DNA of 64,000 bases from assembly GCA_036927565.1 (NCBI GenBank), contig JAYESD010000001.1, forward strand, positions 277,337,560-277,401,559. The letters run 5' to 3'. Shown one piece after another: positions 40,670 through 51,483 of the stretch (the first letter of the stretch is position 1; every line of letters begins with the position of its first letter). The notes beneath the pieces were generated by a model. It worked only from the letters and a program-made list of their open reading frames with translations. It was not told the DNA's origin and made no database searches. Both the position numbers and the translations under genes were made by a program. This stretch comes from Tuctoria greenei (Eukaryota; Streptophyta; Magnoliopsida; Poales; Poaceae).

Positions 40670-42733
40670 ATGTCAGGTAAAAGCAAGAATCATGCATTAT
40701 ATGAGATGATGGACATGATGAAGACGGCGATAGAGTTGCTCACTAAAAATCAAACATCAACCAAGAATTCACATGACATTCAGACCACCTTTATAACACC
40801 TTCCACAAGAAGTAATTACATTCTACCATCTCTTCCTTCTTATGATGGTCTTGGTTATGATGAATATATTGCTTGGGAAATAGAGTTAGATAAAATTTTT
40901 GGAAAATGTCATATGTGTGAGAGGAGGAAGATTAGAAATATTTCTAGTGCGTTAGTTGATTGTGCATTAACTTGGTGGGACAACTTAAGCGATATAGAAA
41001 AACCTCGAACATGCAAAGAAACGAAAATTCTTATGCGAGAAACTTTTGCTAATGTATCTATGTGCAAAGAAGAAATTCAGCAATTTGAGGAGAAATTTCT
41101 TGTTGTACCTCCTTTTGTGTCCAACGTTTTGCAGGACAATATAGAAAATAATATAGATGATGCAAAAGAGAACGAGGCTTTTGACAACACTTGTGAAATT
41201 TTAGATGGATCAACTCATAATGCACTCGAAATCACTGCTGAAAATGGTAAGGCAAAACATTCTACAAATACAGAAGGTGAGAAGTTTTTGGATGTTCTGA
41301 ATTTTTCCACCAATCATGCTATTTTTGAGGAGCAACTATTAGAATCGTTTATTTATACACCATTGTCACATGTTGATTTTCCTGCTGATCATTGCGCTAC
41401 GAAAGAGTTGTGTGCTGATAACTCTATTATACCTATGCAAAAACAAGTTAATGTACAAGATGATTGTGTTTTGGATTCACCTACTTGTGCTGAAATTCAT
41501 AATTTGATCACCACTACTGCTGAAAATGATGAGCTGAATTTTTTGTCTTCTCTAAATACTTTGGGTTATATTGAATTTGACACTCTTTGTGATCTAGATA
41601 TAGTAGAGAAGAGAATATTTTTCCAATCTGAATTGCCTTTGTTAAGTAGAAATATTTTTCATGCAATAGGCAAATATGAACATAGTGGTATGTTTATGGT
41701 GCATAAAGTTTACATATGTTCAAATGAGGAAGTTCCTTTTGTGCTGCAACAACATGGTCAAGTAAATGAATGTACTAACGCTAATAATGTCTTGTCAAGT
41801 TTTTCTAGTATGTTTTCCTTGCAGCAGAGACAACAAAAGCATTATTCACTGTGGTTGTGCATTATGGACAGCACTTACTCTACCTCCAATGTAAGCCTCT
41901 TTGCTGGACATACGAGCAAGCCGAGGACGACTTGCCATAAAGAAGGGGAGAATGATGAGATCATGCACATTATTATTGCACCTACAAATATGACACAATA
42001 TTTATTTATTTGGGATCCTGGCTCAAGTGAATGTGCACTCTTATTTGATGGACAAGATCAAGATGGTGCACTATGCCGTCCACCACCTTGGCCTCCTCCT
42101 TTCATGCTTACAAGAAGATTTGATGGCGTTGCACATATGGACCCACACATGATAGAAGATGAACTTGAGTCGAGGACGAATCCAATTCAAGAAGGGGAGG
42201 ATGATGAGGACATCACTTCTATAGATACAAACAACACTCCATTGAACATACAAGATGCAATCAATAGAGTTCATACACAACAATTACTTTCAGAGGTGAA
42301 CTCGTTCTTATATATTTCCTTATATATTTTTGAACATAAATTTCTAATTAATGATTTATTTGTGATTAGGATCCATGGAGAGGTTCAAGGAGTACTTGGA
42401 GGGAGTATTAGGGACGTGGAAGACCAGAGAATTCGTTCGAAGAAGATGGAAACCGAACCAAACTCCAAATTGTATCCAACTCGGAGTCCAGGAGCAGTAC
42501 ACACTAAAACGGACGCCCAGGACGCATACGAACTCCGTTTTGGATGTTCTACATATGCACAGAAAGGGGAGAGGATAACCTTTCCAATGGCACCGGTCCC
42601 ATGTCAAAATTCCTTAGGAGTCGTCGGGAATGGTCGAAACAAAATCAAGTACAGAATCTGTCAGGGTGCTGCGCCACCATATTGGGCCATTGGGCCTTGT
42701 ATCAAGTCTAAGTCCATTATTTTCGTGTGTTAG
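40670..42733 (+). CDS. Gag-like protein of the non-autonomous element, reading into its 3' LTR
   Basis: ATG 40670 (AACAATGTCAGG) to TAG 42731-42733, 687 codons, with no internal stop. Residues about 55-140 are a retrotransposon gag core (LPSYDGLGYDEYIAWE, ALVDCALTWWDNL). There is no zinc knuckle. The middle is acidic, with SELPLLSRNIFHAIGKY near 41630-41690, a stretch seen in other grass elements of this kind. Codons just before the LTR read NPIQEGEDDEDI across the PPT, and the last 177 codons lie inside the LTR. The corresponding 5' LTR frame stops earlier (at 38877), so the tail is not conserved between LTRs. It probably packages its RNA with pol from another element. Confidence 0.75.
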   Translation: MSGKSKNHALYEMMDMMKTAIELLTKNQTSTKNSHDIQTTFITPSTRSNYILPSLPSYDGLGYDEYIAWEIELDKIFGKCHMCERRKIRNISSALVDCALTWWDNLSDIEKPRTCKETKILMRETFANVSMCKEEIQQFEEKFLVVPPFVSNVLQDNIENNIDDAKENEAFDNTCEILDGSTHNALEITAENGKAKHSTNTEGEKFLDVLNFSTNHAIFEEQLLESFIYTPLSHVDFPADHCATKELCADNSIIPMQKQVNVQDDCVLDSPTCAEIHNLITTTAENDELNFLSSLNTLGYIEFDTLCDLDIVEKRIFFQSELPLLSRNIFHAIGKYEHSGMFMVHKVYICSNEEVPFVLQQHGQVNECTNANNVLSSFSSMFSLQQRQQKHYSLWLCIMDSTYSTSNVSLFAGHTSKPRTTCHKEGENDEIMHIIIAPTNMTQYLFIWDPGSSECALLFDGQDQDGALCRPPPWPPPFMLTRRFDGVAHMDPHMIEDELESRTNPIQEGEDDEDITSIDTNNTPLNIQDAINRVHTQQLLSEVNSFLYISLYIFEHKFLINDLFVIRIHGEVQGVLGGSIRDVEDQRIRSKKMETEPNSKLYPTRSPGAVHTKTDAQDAYELRFGCSTYAQKGERITFPMAPVPCQNSLGVVGNGRNKIKYRICQGAAPPYWAIGPCIKSKSIIFVC

Positions 42734-43113
42734 GGTTAGGTCACGACCCCAACACCCCCTTGGACGTCCTCCCACATATATATACTCCTTAGTAGCCGCC
42801 ATGAACAATTGGGTTTTGCATAGATTAATAATATCGCTGTTCTACAGTTTGTGAAACCCCAACTTCGCGATTTCAGATCGTGTCTTCTACGTTCTTGCTT
42901 GTGTTCTCGGTTGCACTTGCAGGGATTAGCCTTCTTGGCGAGGTCAATCGTGTGAAGCACAGTTGATAACCAACGGAGCGGTGGTGTAGTGATTGCAGGG
43001 GTTTTTCGTGTTCTACTCGAGAGCCTCAGATCATCAACGTCGAGATCTCCACATCAATCGACCTATCCATTACCTTTCGGAAGATCGGACTCATCCATCA
43101 TATTTTCCTATCA
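42202..43113 (+). repeat. 3' LTR of the gag-only element
   Basis: Colinear with 38550-39461; the largest difference is a short patch near the 3' end (43088-43108). Confidence 0.93.
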
Positions 43114-46100
43114 GGTAGGATACTACTCCACTCGTTGCCCAAAGAAGCCATCACAGCAGCCAGCTACTCGTGGAAGGGTCAATCATGTGGCGATTGAGGA
43201 AGCTAATGAGGTGCCATACGTGGTTGTTGGTACGTTCCCTGCCGATTCTCATATAGCTACGGTGTTGTTTGATTCTGATGCCACACATTCATTCATATCT
43301 AGAGAATTTATAAGAAGGCATGACATGGTAGTGCATTTAATGACTCATCAACTTGTAGTCAACTCCCCTGGAGGAGAAATGATAACAAGGCAAGTATGCC
43401 CTAATGTAAGGTTAGACATAAGGGGGGTAGCCTTCTCAGCGAACCTCATAGTCCTTGAATCTCAAGGGTTAGACACTATCTTGGGAATGGATTGGTTGGA
43501 AAATACAATGGGGTGATCCATTGTGCAACCAGGATGGTCTGTTTGACACATTCATATGGCACCAAGGTTGAGTTCAGTCCTGATCCAACGCCAGTGACAA
43601 GGGTTCAGGTTAATCAAGTTGAAGGTGTGGAAGAGATCAAAGTGGTTAGGGAGTTTCTAGATGTATTCCATGAAGAGCTATCTGGTATGCCACCTGATCG
43701 GGATATTGAGTTCATTATCGAGCTTATGCCTGGGACGACTCCGATATATAAGAGGCCGTACCGAATGGATGCCAAACAGCTAGTGGAACTGAAGGATCAC
43801 ATCGAGGAGCTATTGGAGAAAGGATACATCCGACCTAGATCGTCACCTTGGGGAGCACCAGTTATATTTGTACCTAAGAAGGATGGCACACAAAGATTGT
43901 GTGTGGATTATCGTGCTTTGAATGCAGTGACCATCAAGAATAAATACCCACTGTCGAGGATTGAAGATTTGTTCGATCAGTTGCGAGGAGCATGTGTATT
44001 CTCCAAGATTGATCTTCGTTCGGGTTACCACCAGTTGAAGATTCGACCCTTGGACATACCCAAGACTGCATTCGTCTCCCGATACGGTCTTTATGAGTAC
44101 ACGGTTATGTCATTTGGGTTGACCAATGCTCCTGCCTATTTCATGTACCTCATAAACAAGGTATTTATGGAATATTTGGATAAGTTTATAGTGGTATTCA
44201 TCGATGTCATCTTAATATTCTCCAAGAATGAGGAAGAACATGAAGAACATCTGAGGTTGGCACTACATAAGCTTCAGCAACACCAATTGTACGCTAAGTT
44301 CAGCAAGTGCGAGTTCTGGTTGAAGCAAGTATCATTCTTGGGACACGTCATATCAGAAGGAGGAGTAGCAGTAGATCCAGGTAAAGTGGCAGGTATTCTC
44401 AAGTGGGAAACGCCAGAAAATGTGGGAGAAATCTGAAGTTTCTTGGGAATGGCTGGTTACTATCGACGATTCATTGAGGGATTCTCAAAGATCGCGCGTC
44501 CGCTAACCAAGCTACTCAAAAAGGAAGCTAAGTTCAAGTGGACACTGGAATGTGAAGCAAGTTTCACCGAACTAAAGAAGAGGTTGACTACTGCTCCAGT
44601 GTTGGTTACGCCCGACATGCAAAAGGAGTTCTCGGTCTATTGTGATGCTTCCGGACAAGGATTGGGATGTGTTTTGATGCAAGAAGGACATGTAGTGGCA
44701 TATGCTTCAAGGCAGCTCAGAAAGCATGAAAAGAATTACCCGACCCATGATTTGGAGCTAGCGGCTGTTGTTCATGCATTGAAGCTATGGAGACACTACT
44801 TGATGGGGAAAAGAACAAAAATCTACACCGACCACAAGAGCTTGAAGTACATCTTCACTCAACCCGACCTTAATCTCCGGCAACGAAGATGGCTCGAGCT
44901 AATTAATGATTTTGATGTTGGGATCAACTATCACCCTGGAAAGGCAAATGTGGTCGCGGATGCTTTGAGTAGGAACCCACAATGCAACAGTCTGACTATA
45001 CAAGCTCATCAACCGCATTTATGTGAGGAGTTTGCAAGACTGAACCTATGCATAGTGTCTAGCACATATGCAATAGCTATGGAAGTGGATTCCACATTGG
45101 AACGAGACATTAGAGAGGGCCAAAAGGGAGATAAGAAGATCCAGAAACTCAAGAAGTTGATGAAGATTGGTAAAGCCCCATATTTTAGGGAAGATGAACA
45201 CGGAACCTTATGGTTAGGGAAGAGGATATGTGTGCCGAATATCAAGGGGATCCGAGAACTGATATTGAGAGAAGCACATGATTCATCCTACTCTATTCAT
45301 CCTGGGAGTACTAATATGTACCAAGACCTTAAGGATCGATATTGGTGGCTTGGCATGAAACGTGATGTGGCTGAGTATGTGGCTCTGTGTGACACGTGTC
45401 AGTTGGTCAAGGCGGAACATCAAAGACCTACTGGACTACTTCAGCCACTCAAGATACTCGAATGGAAATGGGAAGAGATAAGCATGGACTTTGTTGTGGG
45501 GTTACCAAGGACCCAGTCAGGATATGACTCCATATGGGTAATCGTGGACCGTTTAACGCTCATTTCATTCCGGTCAAAGAAAACTACAATGGCTCGAAGT
45601 TGGCAGAACTATACATGGCAAGGATTGTATGCTAGCATGGTGTCCCGAAGAAGATAGTGTCTGATCGAGGTACCCAATTCACTTCAAGATTCTGGCAGAA
45701 GTTACTTGAATCAATGGACACTCGACTCAATTTCAGCTCATCGTATCACCCACAGACGAATGGTATGACAGAATGGACAAATTAAATCTTGGAGGATATG
45801 TTGCGTGCCTGTGCCTTGAAGAATAGCAAGAGTTGGGACAAGAATTTGCCTTATGCGGAATTCTCTTACAACAACAGTTATCAAGCTAGTCTCAAGATGT
45901 CCCCGTTCGAGGCATTGTATGGGCGAAAGTGTAGAACACCCTTGCTCTGGAATCAGACAGGAGAAGGTCAAGTGTTTGGTCCGGAGATACTAAGAGAAGC
46001 TGAACGACAGGTGCAAGAGATCCGGAACAATCTAAAGACAGCACAGTCAACGCAGAAGAGCTATGCAGATGCTCGACGTCGTGATCTAACTTTTGAGGTT

Positions 46101-46518
46101 GGACATTTTGTGTATCTCAAGGTATCACCAGTAAGAGGCCTAAGACGGGTCAAAGTGAAGGGAAAGCTAGCATCTCGTTACATTGGTCCGTTCAAGATAC
46201 TAGAAAGAAGAGGAGAGGTAGCTTATCGTTTCGAGCTACCGTCTCAACTTTTAGATGTACATGATGTTTTCCATGTGTCACAACTGAAGAAGTGTTTAAG
46301 AGTGCTCGAGGAACAGTTACCCATGGAAGCTATAGATGTGTAAGAGGATCTCTCATCTGCCGAACAACCGGTACAGATTCTTGAGACATCAAAACAAGTT
46401 ACGAGGAACAAGGTCACCCGGATGTGCAAGGTGCAGTGGAAACATCACTCAGAGGCAGAAGCAACTTGGGAGAAAGAAGAAGACCTGAAGGCCGAATTTC
46501 CCTATCTTTTCTCTTAAG
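43114..46518 (+). pseudogene. Outer chromovirus: rest of gag, protease, RT, RNase H, integrase, chromodomain (multiply broken)
   Basis: Zinc-knuckle end YYSTRCP, protease with LFDSDATHSF (family DSGAS), then a frameshift at about 43495. RT at 43700-44436 has WGAPVIFVPKKDGT, FSKIDLRSGYHQ and FIDVIL, where the catalytic motif is FIDD. TGA at 44434-44436. RNase H (44630-44970) keeps CDAS, HDLELAAVVHAL and TDHKSL. The integrase zinc end (HDSSYSIHPG ... CDTCQ), D of ISMDFVVGLP and D of VSDRGTQF are present; there are frameshifts near 45570-45660 and stops near 45785 and 46341. The C-terminal chromodomain is at 46380-46515 (VTRMCKVQWKHHSEAEATWE). The chromodomain would target insertion to marked chromatin. 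Confidence 0.9.
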
Positions 46519-46549
46519 ACATCCGAATCTCGAGGGCGAGATTCTTTTT

Positions 46550-46563
46550 AAGGAGGGTAGAGT
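46550..46563 (+). promoter_or_regulatory. Polypurine tract of the outer chromovirus
   Basis: AAGGAGGGTAGAGT immediately before the 3' LTR start TGCAACACCC. Confidence 0.8.
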
Positions 46564-49500
46564 TGCAACACCCAAAATTTCAAAAATTTGTATCCAACCT
46601 TTCAAATATATTAGGGTGCATTTGAGTTTGCATTTTGGTGTGAAAATTTGAGTTCAAAACGTGTAGACTTCGAAAGAACTTGAAATTCAAATAAAATCAA
46701 ATCAGAAAAAGAAAAAGAAAAGAAAAATAAAATGGAAAACCTGCGCCTGGGCCAAATTCTGGCCGCGACCCAATTCCTCCCCACTAGCCCAACCGCACCC
46801 TCACTCTCTCCTCTCTCTCTGTCCACCCGGGCCCGCCTGTCGGCGCCTCCTTCCTCCCCCTCTCCTTCTTCCCCCGCGCGCAACCGACGCCGCGCCCACG
46901 ATCTTTGCCCACGCCCACGTTCCCTCACCTCGGATCCACTCCCCCCCGTCGGGTTTCGCACGCGCGCCCCTACCGCACCCCCTCCGCGCTTTATAGGAGC
47001 CGGCGCCCCCAACTTCTCCCTTTCCCGAGCTCCCCAAAACCCTAGCGCCATTGCTCTCGGTAAGCCACCGCCATTCCTCGTGTTCTCGTCGGTTCGACCC
47101 TCCTCCCTCCTTCTTTCTTGGCCTAACGGGCTTGCCGCATTCTCAAAAACACGCCGGACACACTCGCTCGGGGAGATCGCAAGCGCATCGCCAATTCCTC
47201 CGCTCACCGACGAGCTCCGCCGCCTCCAACCGTCGCCGATGCCCTCTGCACCTCCCCAAGTCCAATCGACACCTCCGGTGAGTTCGCAACGTCGACCCCT
47301 TCGATTCTATGCATTTGGATTCAAGGATTAAGGTAGATTGCGTGTAATTTAGCGAACTACAGCAAGATCGCCGCCATCGATCATCGGGCGCCGCCGCGCA
47401 GCACGCCGGTACCGGCCCTGGGGTGACGTGGCTCGATCAGAGTCGTTGCCTCACGGCCAACGGCCACGATTAGAATGAAACATACCCCTTCACTCCATTA
47501 AATCTGGGCCCTAGATCTAGGATCCGATGGCTAGCATTTAAATGAACCCCCGCGCGCTGCCATTTTACACCGGGGCCCCTGCAGATTTGCGGACTAGCCC
47601 CTGGGGAAGTAACTAATCACGTAGAGACCTAAGAAATTTACAATCTAGCCTCTGGACTTAAGAAAAATTATGTATAATCTGTAAAATTCAAGTCTAGCCC
47701 CAGTAGACTTGTTGAATACTATTTATAGCCCCTGTCCAGTTAGGGAAATTTGCAGGCTAGCCCTTGGACAATTCAGAAACTATTTTCAGCATTTATAGTA
47801 TTTTCAGATTTACTAAAAATTACAATAAAAATAGAAACAGATGTAGAAAAATGGATAAAAATTTATAAAATTCGGAATAAGTATTTAGACAACTTAAAAA
47901 TATATTTTATTTCTATATAGATTCAAATAATTCATATTAGACACTAAAAATTATGTAGAATTTATATTTAATTGAGGATTAATTGTATAAAATGATTTTA
48001 AGCCTAGAAATAAATATTAATAACCATTAAAAATTATTTAATGCATTATTTTAATCTTAAATAATATAGTAATCATAAATAATGATATTTGCATGTAGGA
48101 AAATCCCCAAAAATGTGTATTAAGCATAAAAATAATTGTAAAAGTGTTATAAAATGGTAAATCACATTTCCAACACATAAAATTCACCTTTAATGAATAT
48201 CACTAAATGAACTAATGCACATACACATTAAATCTCTCGTAGGTACGTGATTGCTTAGACTGTTGTGATTGTGTGCATGTTTATGTTTTAGCATTGTATG
48301 TAGTACTTATTGCATGTTATTCTCTTCGAGTAGACCTGGTTCTCGAGCCGGAGACCAACTTCCAAGAACTTCAATTCGACAACCACTTCGAAAGAGGCAA
48401 GTGCCCTTGACCATCTTGCACCTTCTTAAAGGTTTAGTTAGTTGCATGTTAATTATATGAATCCTATATTATGTCCTGTTGCTTTATCCTTATTACCTTG
48501 TCGCATGGGTTATGGAAGGGTGATATACGGGATTTACTTTACGCTTAGCCATGCATAATAGTTGGGTGGGAAAACATTAACCATACTTATTACTCATGGC
48601 TTATTATTATAATTATGATTATAATTTTGGAAATAAATTGTAGTAAATAGGAATCTGGCGGGTTGGTTTGAATGGTATGATGCAGTACGCACGAGACCTG
48701 AGTTTTGGGGATTGAACCTTGCAAGATTCTAAGGACCGGTTTATGGAGTAGCCACTAAGCTATACAGTATCGCCACAAGACTGAGTATGGGGCAGCTTGG
48801 TCAATTAATTAGGCCTCTCCCGGTTTAGTGCTGGTAGTTGGATAGTGCGGGGAATTGGTTCAGCGTATCTGCCTTGTGATCCACATGGCTTAAGATGGTA
48901 CTTCTCCTGGCGGAGGTAAAATGGACTCTAGGAGCCGGAGCGGTGAAACCCAGAGGTCCGGTTACTAGTCAGGAGGACCTTTGTAAAGACCTCGTAGTGA
49001 TCTCCTGGCCGCACACCTACAGAAGTGTGTAATATGACCGACGGGTCACGGGCATCAGGGAGGTTTGCTTAGTCCACCTGGCAACAGGGGATGCAATCAC
49101 GGCTTGTGGGTAAAGGATACGTTCTCTACAGAGATTAGGAAACTGTCATGACAGCCGTGCTCACGGACAAGAGCGACTTGGTGTCGAATTCATAATTAAT
49201 ACTTGGTTGGGATGATGGTGGGATTTATGGACTGGGAATACTTATGTTCAATTACTTATTTACTCATTGTTTTTACTATAATTTATTGGGTGGAATCACC
49301 TATAGATATAGGTTGCTTAATGAAAGCTAAGGTATAGGTAATGCATAGTGCTAACAGCCATTATGAGCCTTTCTTGTTGTAGCCTTCATTTCATCTCCTT
49401 TCCCACACTTGCTGAGTACTCTATGTACTCAAAGCGATTCCCTCTCTCCCCCTCCAGACTATGAAGAATAGGAAGCAGTAAATGAAGAGTTCTACGTCGA

Positions 49501-49773
49501 TCCGGAGGAGATGTTCTAGGCGGGCGTACCCTCGTGCAACTGCCTGTGGATTGGAGAAAGTGTCACACTGCTGCTGTCTTCCCACTTATCTATGTATTTG
49601 CTTTGCTGTTGTTTATTTGAGACCTACGGGTCGTTGCTGTAAGACCTATTTGTATTTTCAAACATGGCTTGTAATATGATACTATTTACTTTTCGTCTAC
49701 ACATGTATAAATGAACTGATCCTGACATACATATGAAATACATCTGATTAGCTTGTTGGGACCAGATGTAACA
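46564..49773 (+). repeat. 3' LTR of the outer chromovirus, 3210 bp
   Basis: Uninterrupted copy used to recognise the split 5' LTR. TATA at 46989-46997. No gene inside; the 199-codon frame at 46732-47331 mirrors the one in the 5' LTR and is low-complexity. Confidence 0.95.
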
Positions 49774-49811
49774 GCAACACTATAACACTTCAACCAAACT
49801 AGATTTTGCAG

Positions 49812-50775
49812 GAAATGGCCACAACGGAAGGTTCTTATCCTGGAGACAGAGGCTCAAAATCGCTCTGGAATCAGCACAAGGTACGGCATATCTATATATA
49901 AATCTAATTTGGATTGGGAGGTTTGCTTTTGCTACAGACATGCAGTCATGAATTTCTCCTGTCAGGGCTGGAGTACCTACATAACGGATGCAACCCACCC
50001 CTGATTCACAGGGATGTGAAGGCCACCAATATCCTATTGAACTCCAAACTAGAGGCCAAGATTGCTGATTTTGGTTTGTCCAAGGCATTCAATCGTGATA
50101 ACGATACTCACATATCCAAGAACGCCATTATCGGCACACCAGGATACGTTGATCCAGAGTACATTATACATATGTTCATTCTGCTGATTTGCTGATCTTT
50201 AATCAACCTCTCACATTCAGCTGATCTTTAACCAATCCATGCATGCAACCAAAAAATTACGCAGGTACCACGCAACGATGCAGCCAACGACCAAGAGCGA
50301 CGTGTACAGCTTCGGCGTGGTGCTGCTGGAGCTAATCGCCGGGAAGCCGGCCATCTTGCGTGACCCGGAGCGGACCAGCATCGTCAAGTGGGCACAGCTG
50401 CGCCTGGCGAGGGGCGACATCGAGAGCATTGTCGACTCGCGTATGCGCGGCGACTAAGACGTCAACGGCGTGTGGAAGGCCGCGGACGTCGCGTTCAAGT
50501 GCACCGCGATGGCGTCTACGCAGCGGCCCGCCATGGCCGACGTGGTGGCCGAGCTGCAGGAGTGCCTTGAGCTCGCGGATGGCCGCGCGAGCAGTGGCGA
50601 CGTGAACAACGGTGGCTTCTACACTGGTTGCAGCAGCAGCAACCAGTACTCGGGTTACAATGCGCGCACAGTTGATGGCCAGTCCGCCGATGTCAGCCAG
50701 AGCAGCACTGCTTTTGAAGTCGAGCGCAATTTTCGGAGGGTTCCAACAATGCCCACAGGTCCTGCTGCAAGATGA
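49812..50775 (+). pseudogene. Receptor kinase exons 11-13: kinase C-lobe and tail
   Basis: Exon 11 (WRQRLKIALESAQG) follows acceptor TTTTGCAG. Exon 12 carries the catalytic loop HRDVKATNILL, DFG (IADFGLSK) and the activation segment GTPGYVDPEY, which exon 13 completes with TTKSDVYSFGVVLLEL. TAA at 50455-50457 stands where RLK kinases have Tyr in a GDYDVN-type motif; the frame then stays open to TGA 50773-50775, covering the last helices and a Ser-rich tail. All catalytic residues of an active RD-type kinase are present, so loss of function would come from truncation. Confidence 0.88.
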
Positions 50776-50784
50776 AATTATCTA

Positions 50785-50862
50785 CTCTTTTCGTCTTCAA
50801 AAGTTTATCGTTTTGTAGTTTAAAAATGAAGTACACACAAGACAAACTTTTAATAGAAGGAG
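50785..50862. mobile_element. Stowaway-like MITE just after the receptor kinase stop
   Basis: 78 bp from CTCTTTTCGTC to AGAAGGAG, flanked by TA on both sides (50783-50784, 50863-50864), the same type as in intron 5. It is in the likely 3' UTR. Confidence 0.65.
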
Positions 50863-51336
50863 TACATAATCTATACAGTATCATGTTAGATTTATTATTA
50901 TCGTTTGTCGTGATTGATGGCCATATATTTTATTGTTTTGTGAGAATATTTAAGAATCTTACTAGTAAATATAAGATTTTTTTTGTGTGGAGAGATCTTT
51001 GCAAGACTTTGTTCACCGAAGTGCAATGTCCAGATAGTTGAATTGTGAGCTTTTCCGGTGACAACATTCCCGAAAAGAAAGTACGTACAAATGTACAAAT
51101 TCCTGTTGATACCTATAGCTCCTAAACCATACTCCTGTTGTTTTCCTTTCAAGGAAGAACAAAATGCATGGAATCTCAGCAGCTGATCTGAACCAAACTG
51201 TATTACTGGCACCGTGCGGCCAGCGTGGCAGCGAGATCGTTGACTTTCTCTCAGTCAAGTCAACTCCAACGCAGGCCATGTGAACTACTTCTATCTTATT
51301 TCTTCTCTTTTCTTCCCCTCTCTTATTCGGATCAGG
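50863..51336. other. 3' flank of the receptor kinase gene
   Basis: AT-rich, then mixed composition; no ORF above chance and no recognised repeat. Confidence 0.4.
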
Positions 51337-51428
51337 ATCCCCTGACTTAATCTTCAGTCACTGACATGTGGGTCCTTGACCACATGTCAGTGACCAAGTC
51401 ACGGACTGCACTAAGTCAGGGGATCCGT
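51337..51428. mobile_element. Foldback element, 92 bp
   Basis: Outer arms GGATCCCCTGACTTA (51337-51351) and its perfect inverse (51414-51428), plus an inner inverted pair CACTGACATGTGG / CCACATGTCAGTG (51361-51373, 51382-51394). Whole segment could fold into one long hairpin. Confidence 0.65.
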
Positions 51429-51483
51429 GTCCCTCTTCTTCTGAACAAGTGATCTAGAATGTCCGAGGTGTGCGGTGATTCGT

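Larger units (their letters stand above)
38550..43113 (+). mobile_element. Gag-only non-autonomous LTR retrotransposon (TR-GAG-like), 4564 bp
   Basis: LTRs of 912 bp at each end, target duplication GGTAG (38545-38549 and 43114-43118), PBS TGGTATCAGATTTCCAGG (39464) and PPT AGAAGGGGAGGA just before 42202. The 2.7-kb interior holds one long ORF with a gag-type core and no protease, RT, RNase H or integrase motifs. This fits non-autonomous elements that keep only gag. It landed inside the chromovirus zinc-knuckle codons, in the same orientation. Confidence 0.9.
19584..49773 (+). mobile_element. Tekay-type Ty3-gypsy chromovirus with nested insertions, 30.2 kb
   Basis: Begins TGTAACACC and ends GATGTAACA, with target duplication GCAAC at 19579-19583 and 49774-49778. 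Without the two nested elements it is about 12.6 kb: 3.2-kb LTRs, initiator-Met PBS, an extra ORF (35969-37168), gag, protease, RT, RNase H, integrase and chromodomain. It sits in the kinase-domain intron of the receptor gene, in the same orientation as the gene. Several stops, frameshifts and an RT active-site change show it is no longer autonomous. Confidence 0.95.
16299..50775 (+). pseudogene. Malectin-like/LRR receptor-like kinase gene split by a 30-kb intron insertion
   Basis: Proposed exons: 16299-16416, 16550-17110, 17230-17813, 17933-18071, 18187-18258, 18430-18501, 18586-18666, 18752-18918, 19011-19298, 19412-19538, 49812-49880, 49966-50158, 50265-50775. All introns keep GT and AG ends and codon phases match across every junction, including the one across the 30-kb insertion. 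The layout (signal peptide, malectin-like domain, LRR exons of 72 bp, one membrane segment, kinase) is that of plant LRR-RLK subfamily I. Damage: a one-base loss in exon 2, a 4-bp TCGA duplication in exon 9 and TAA in exon 13. Probably a pseudogene, although base-calling errors could mimic the frameshifts. Confidence 0.85.
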
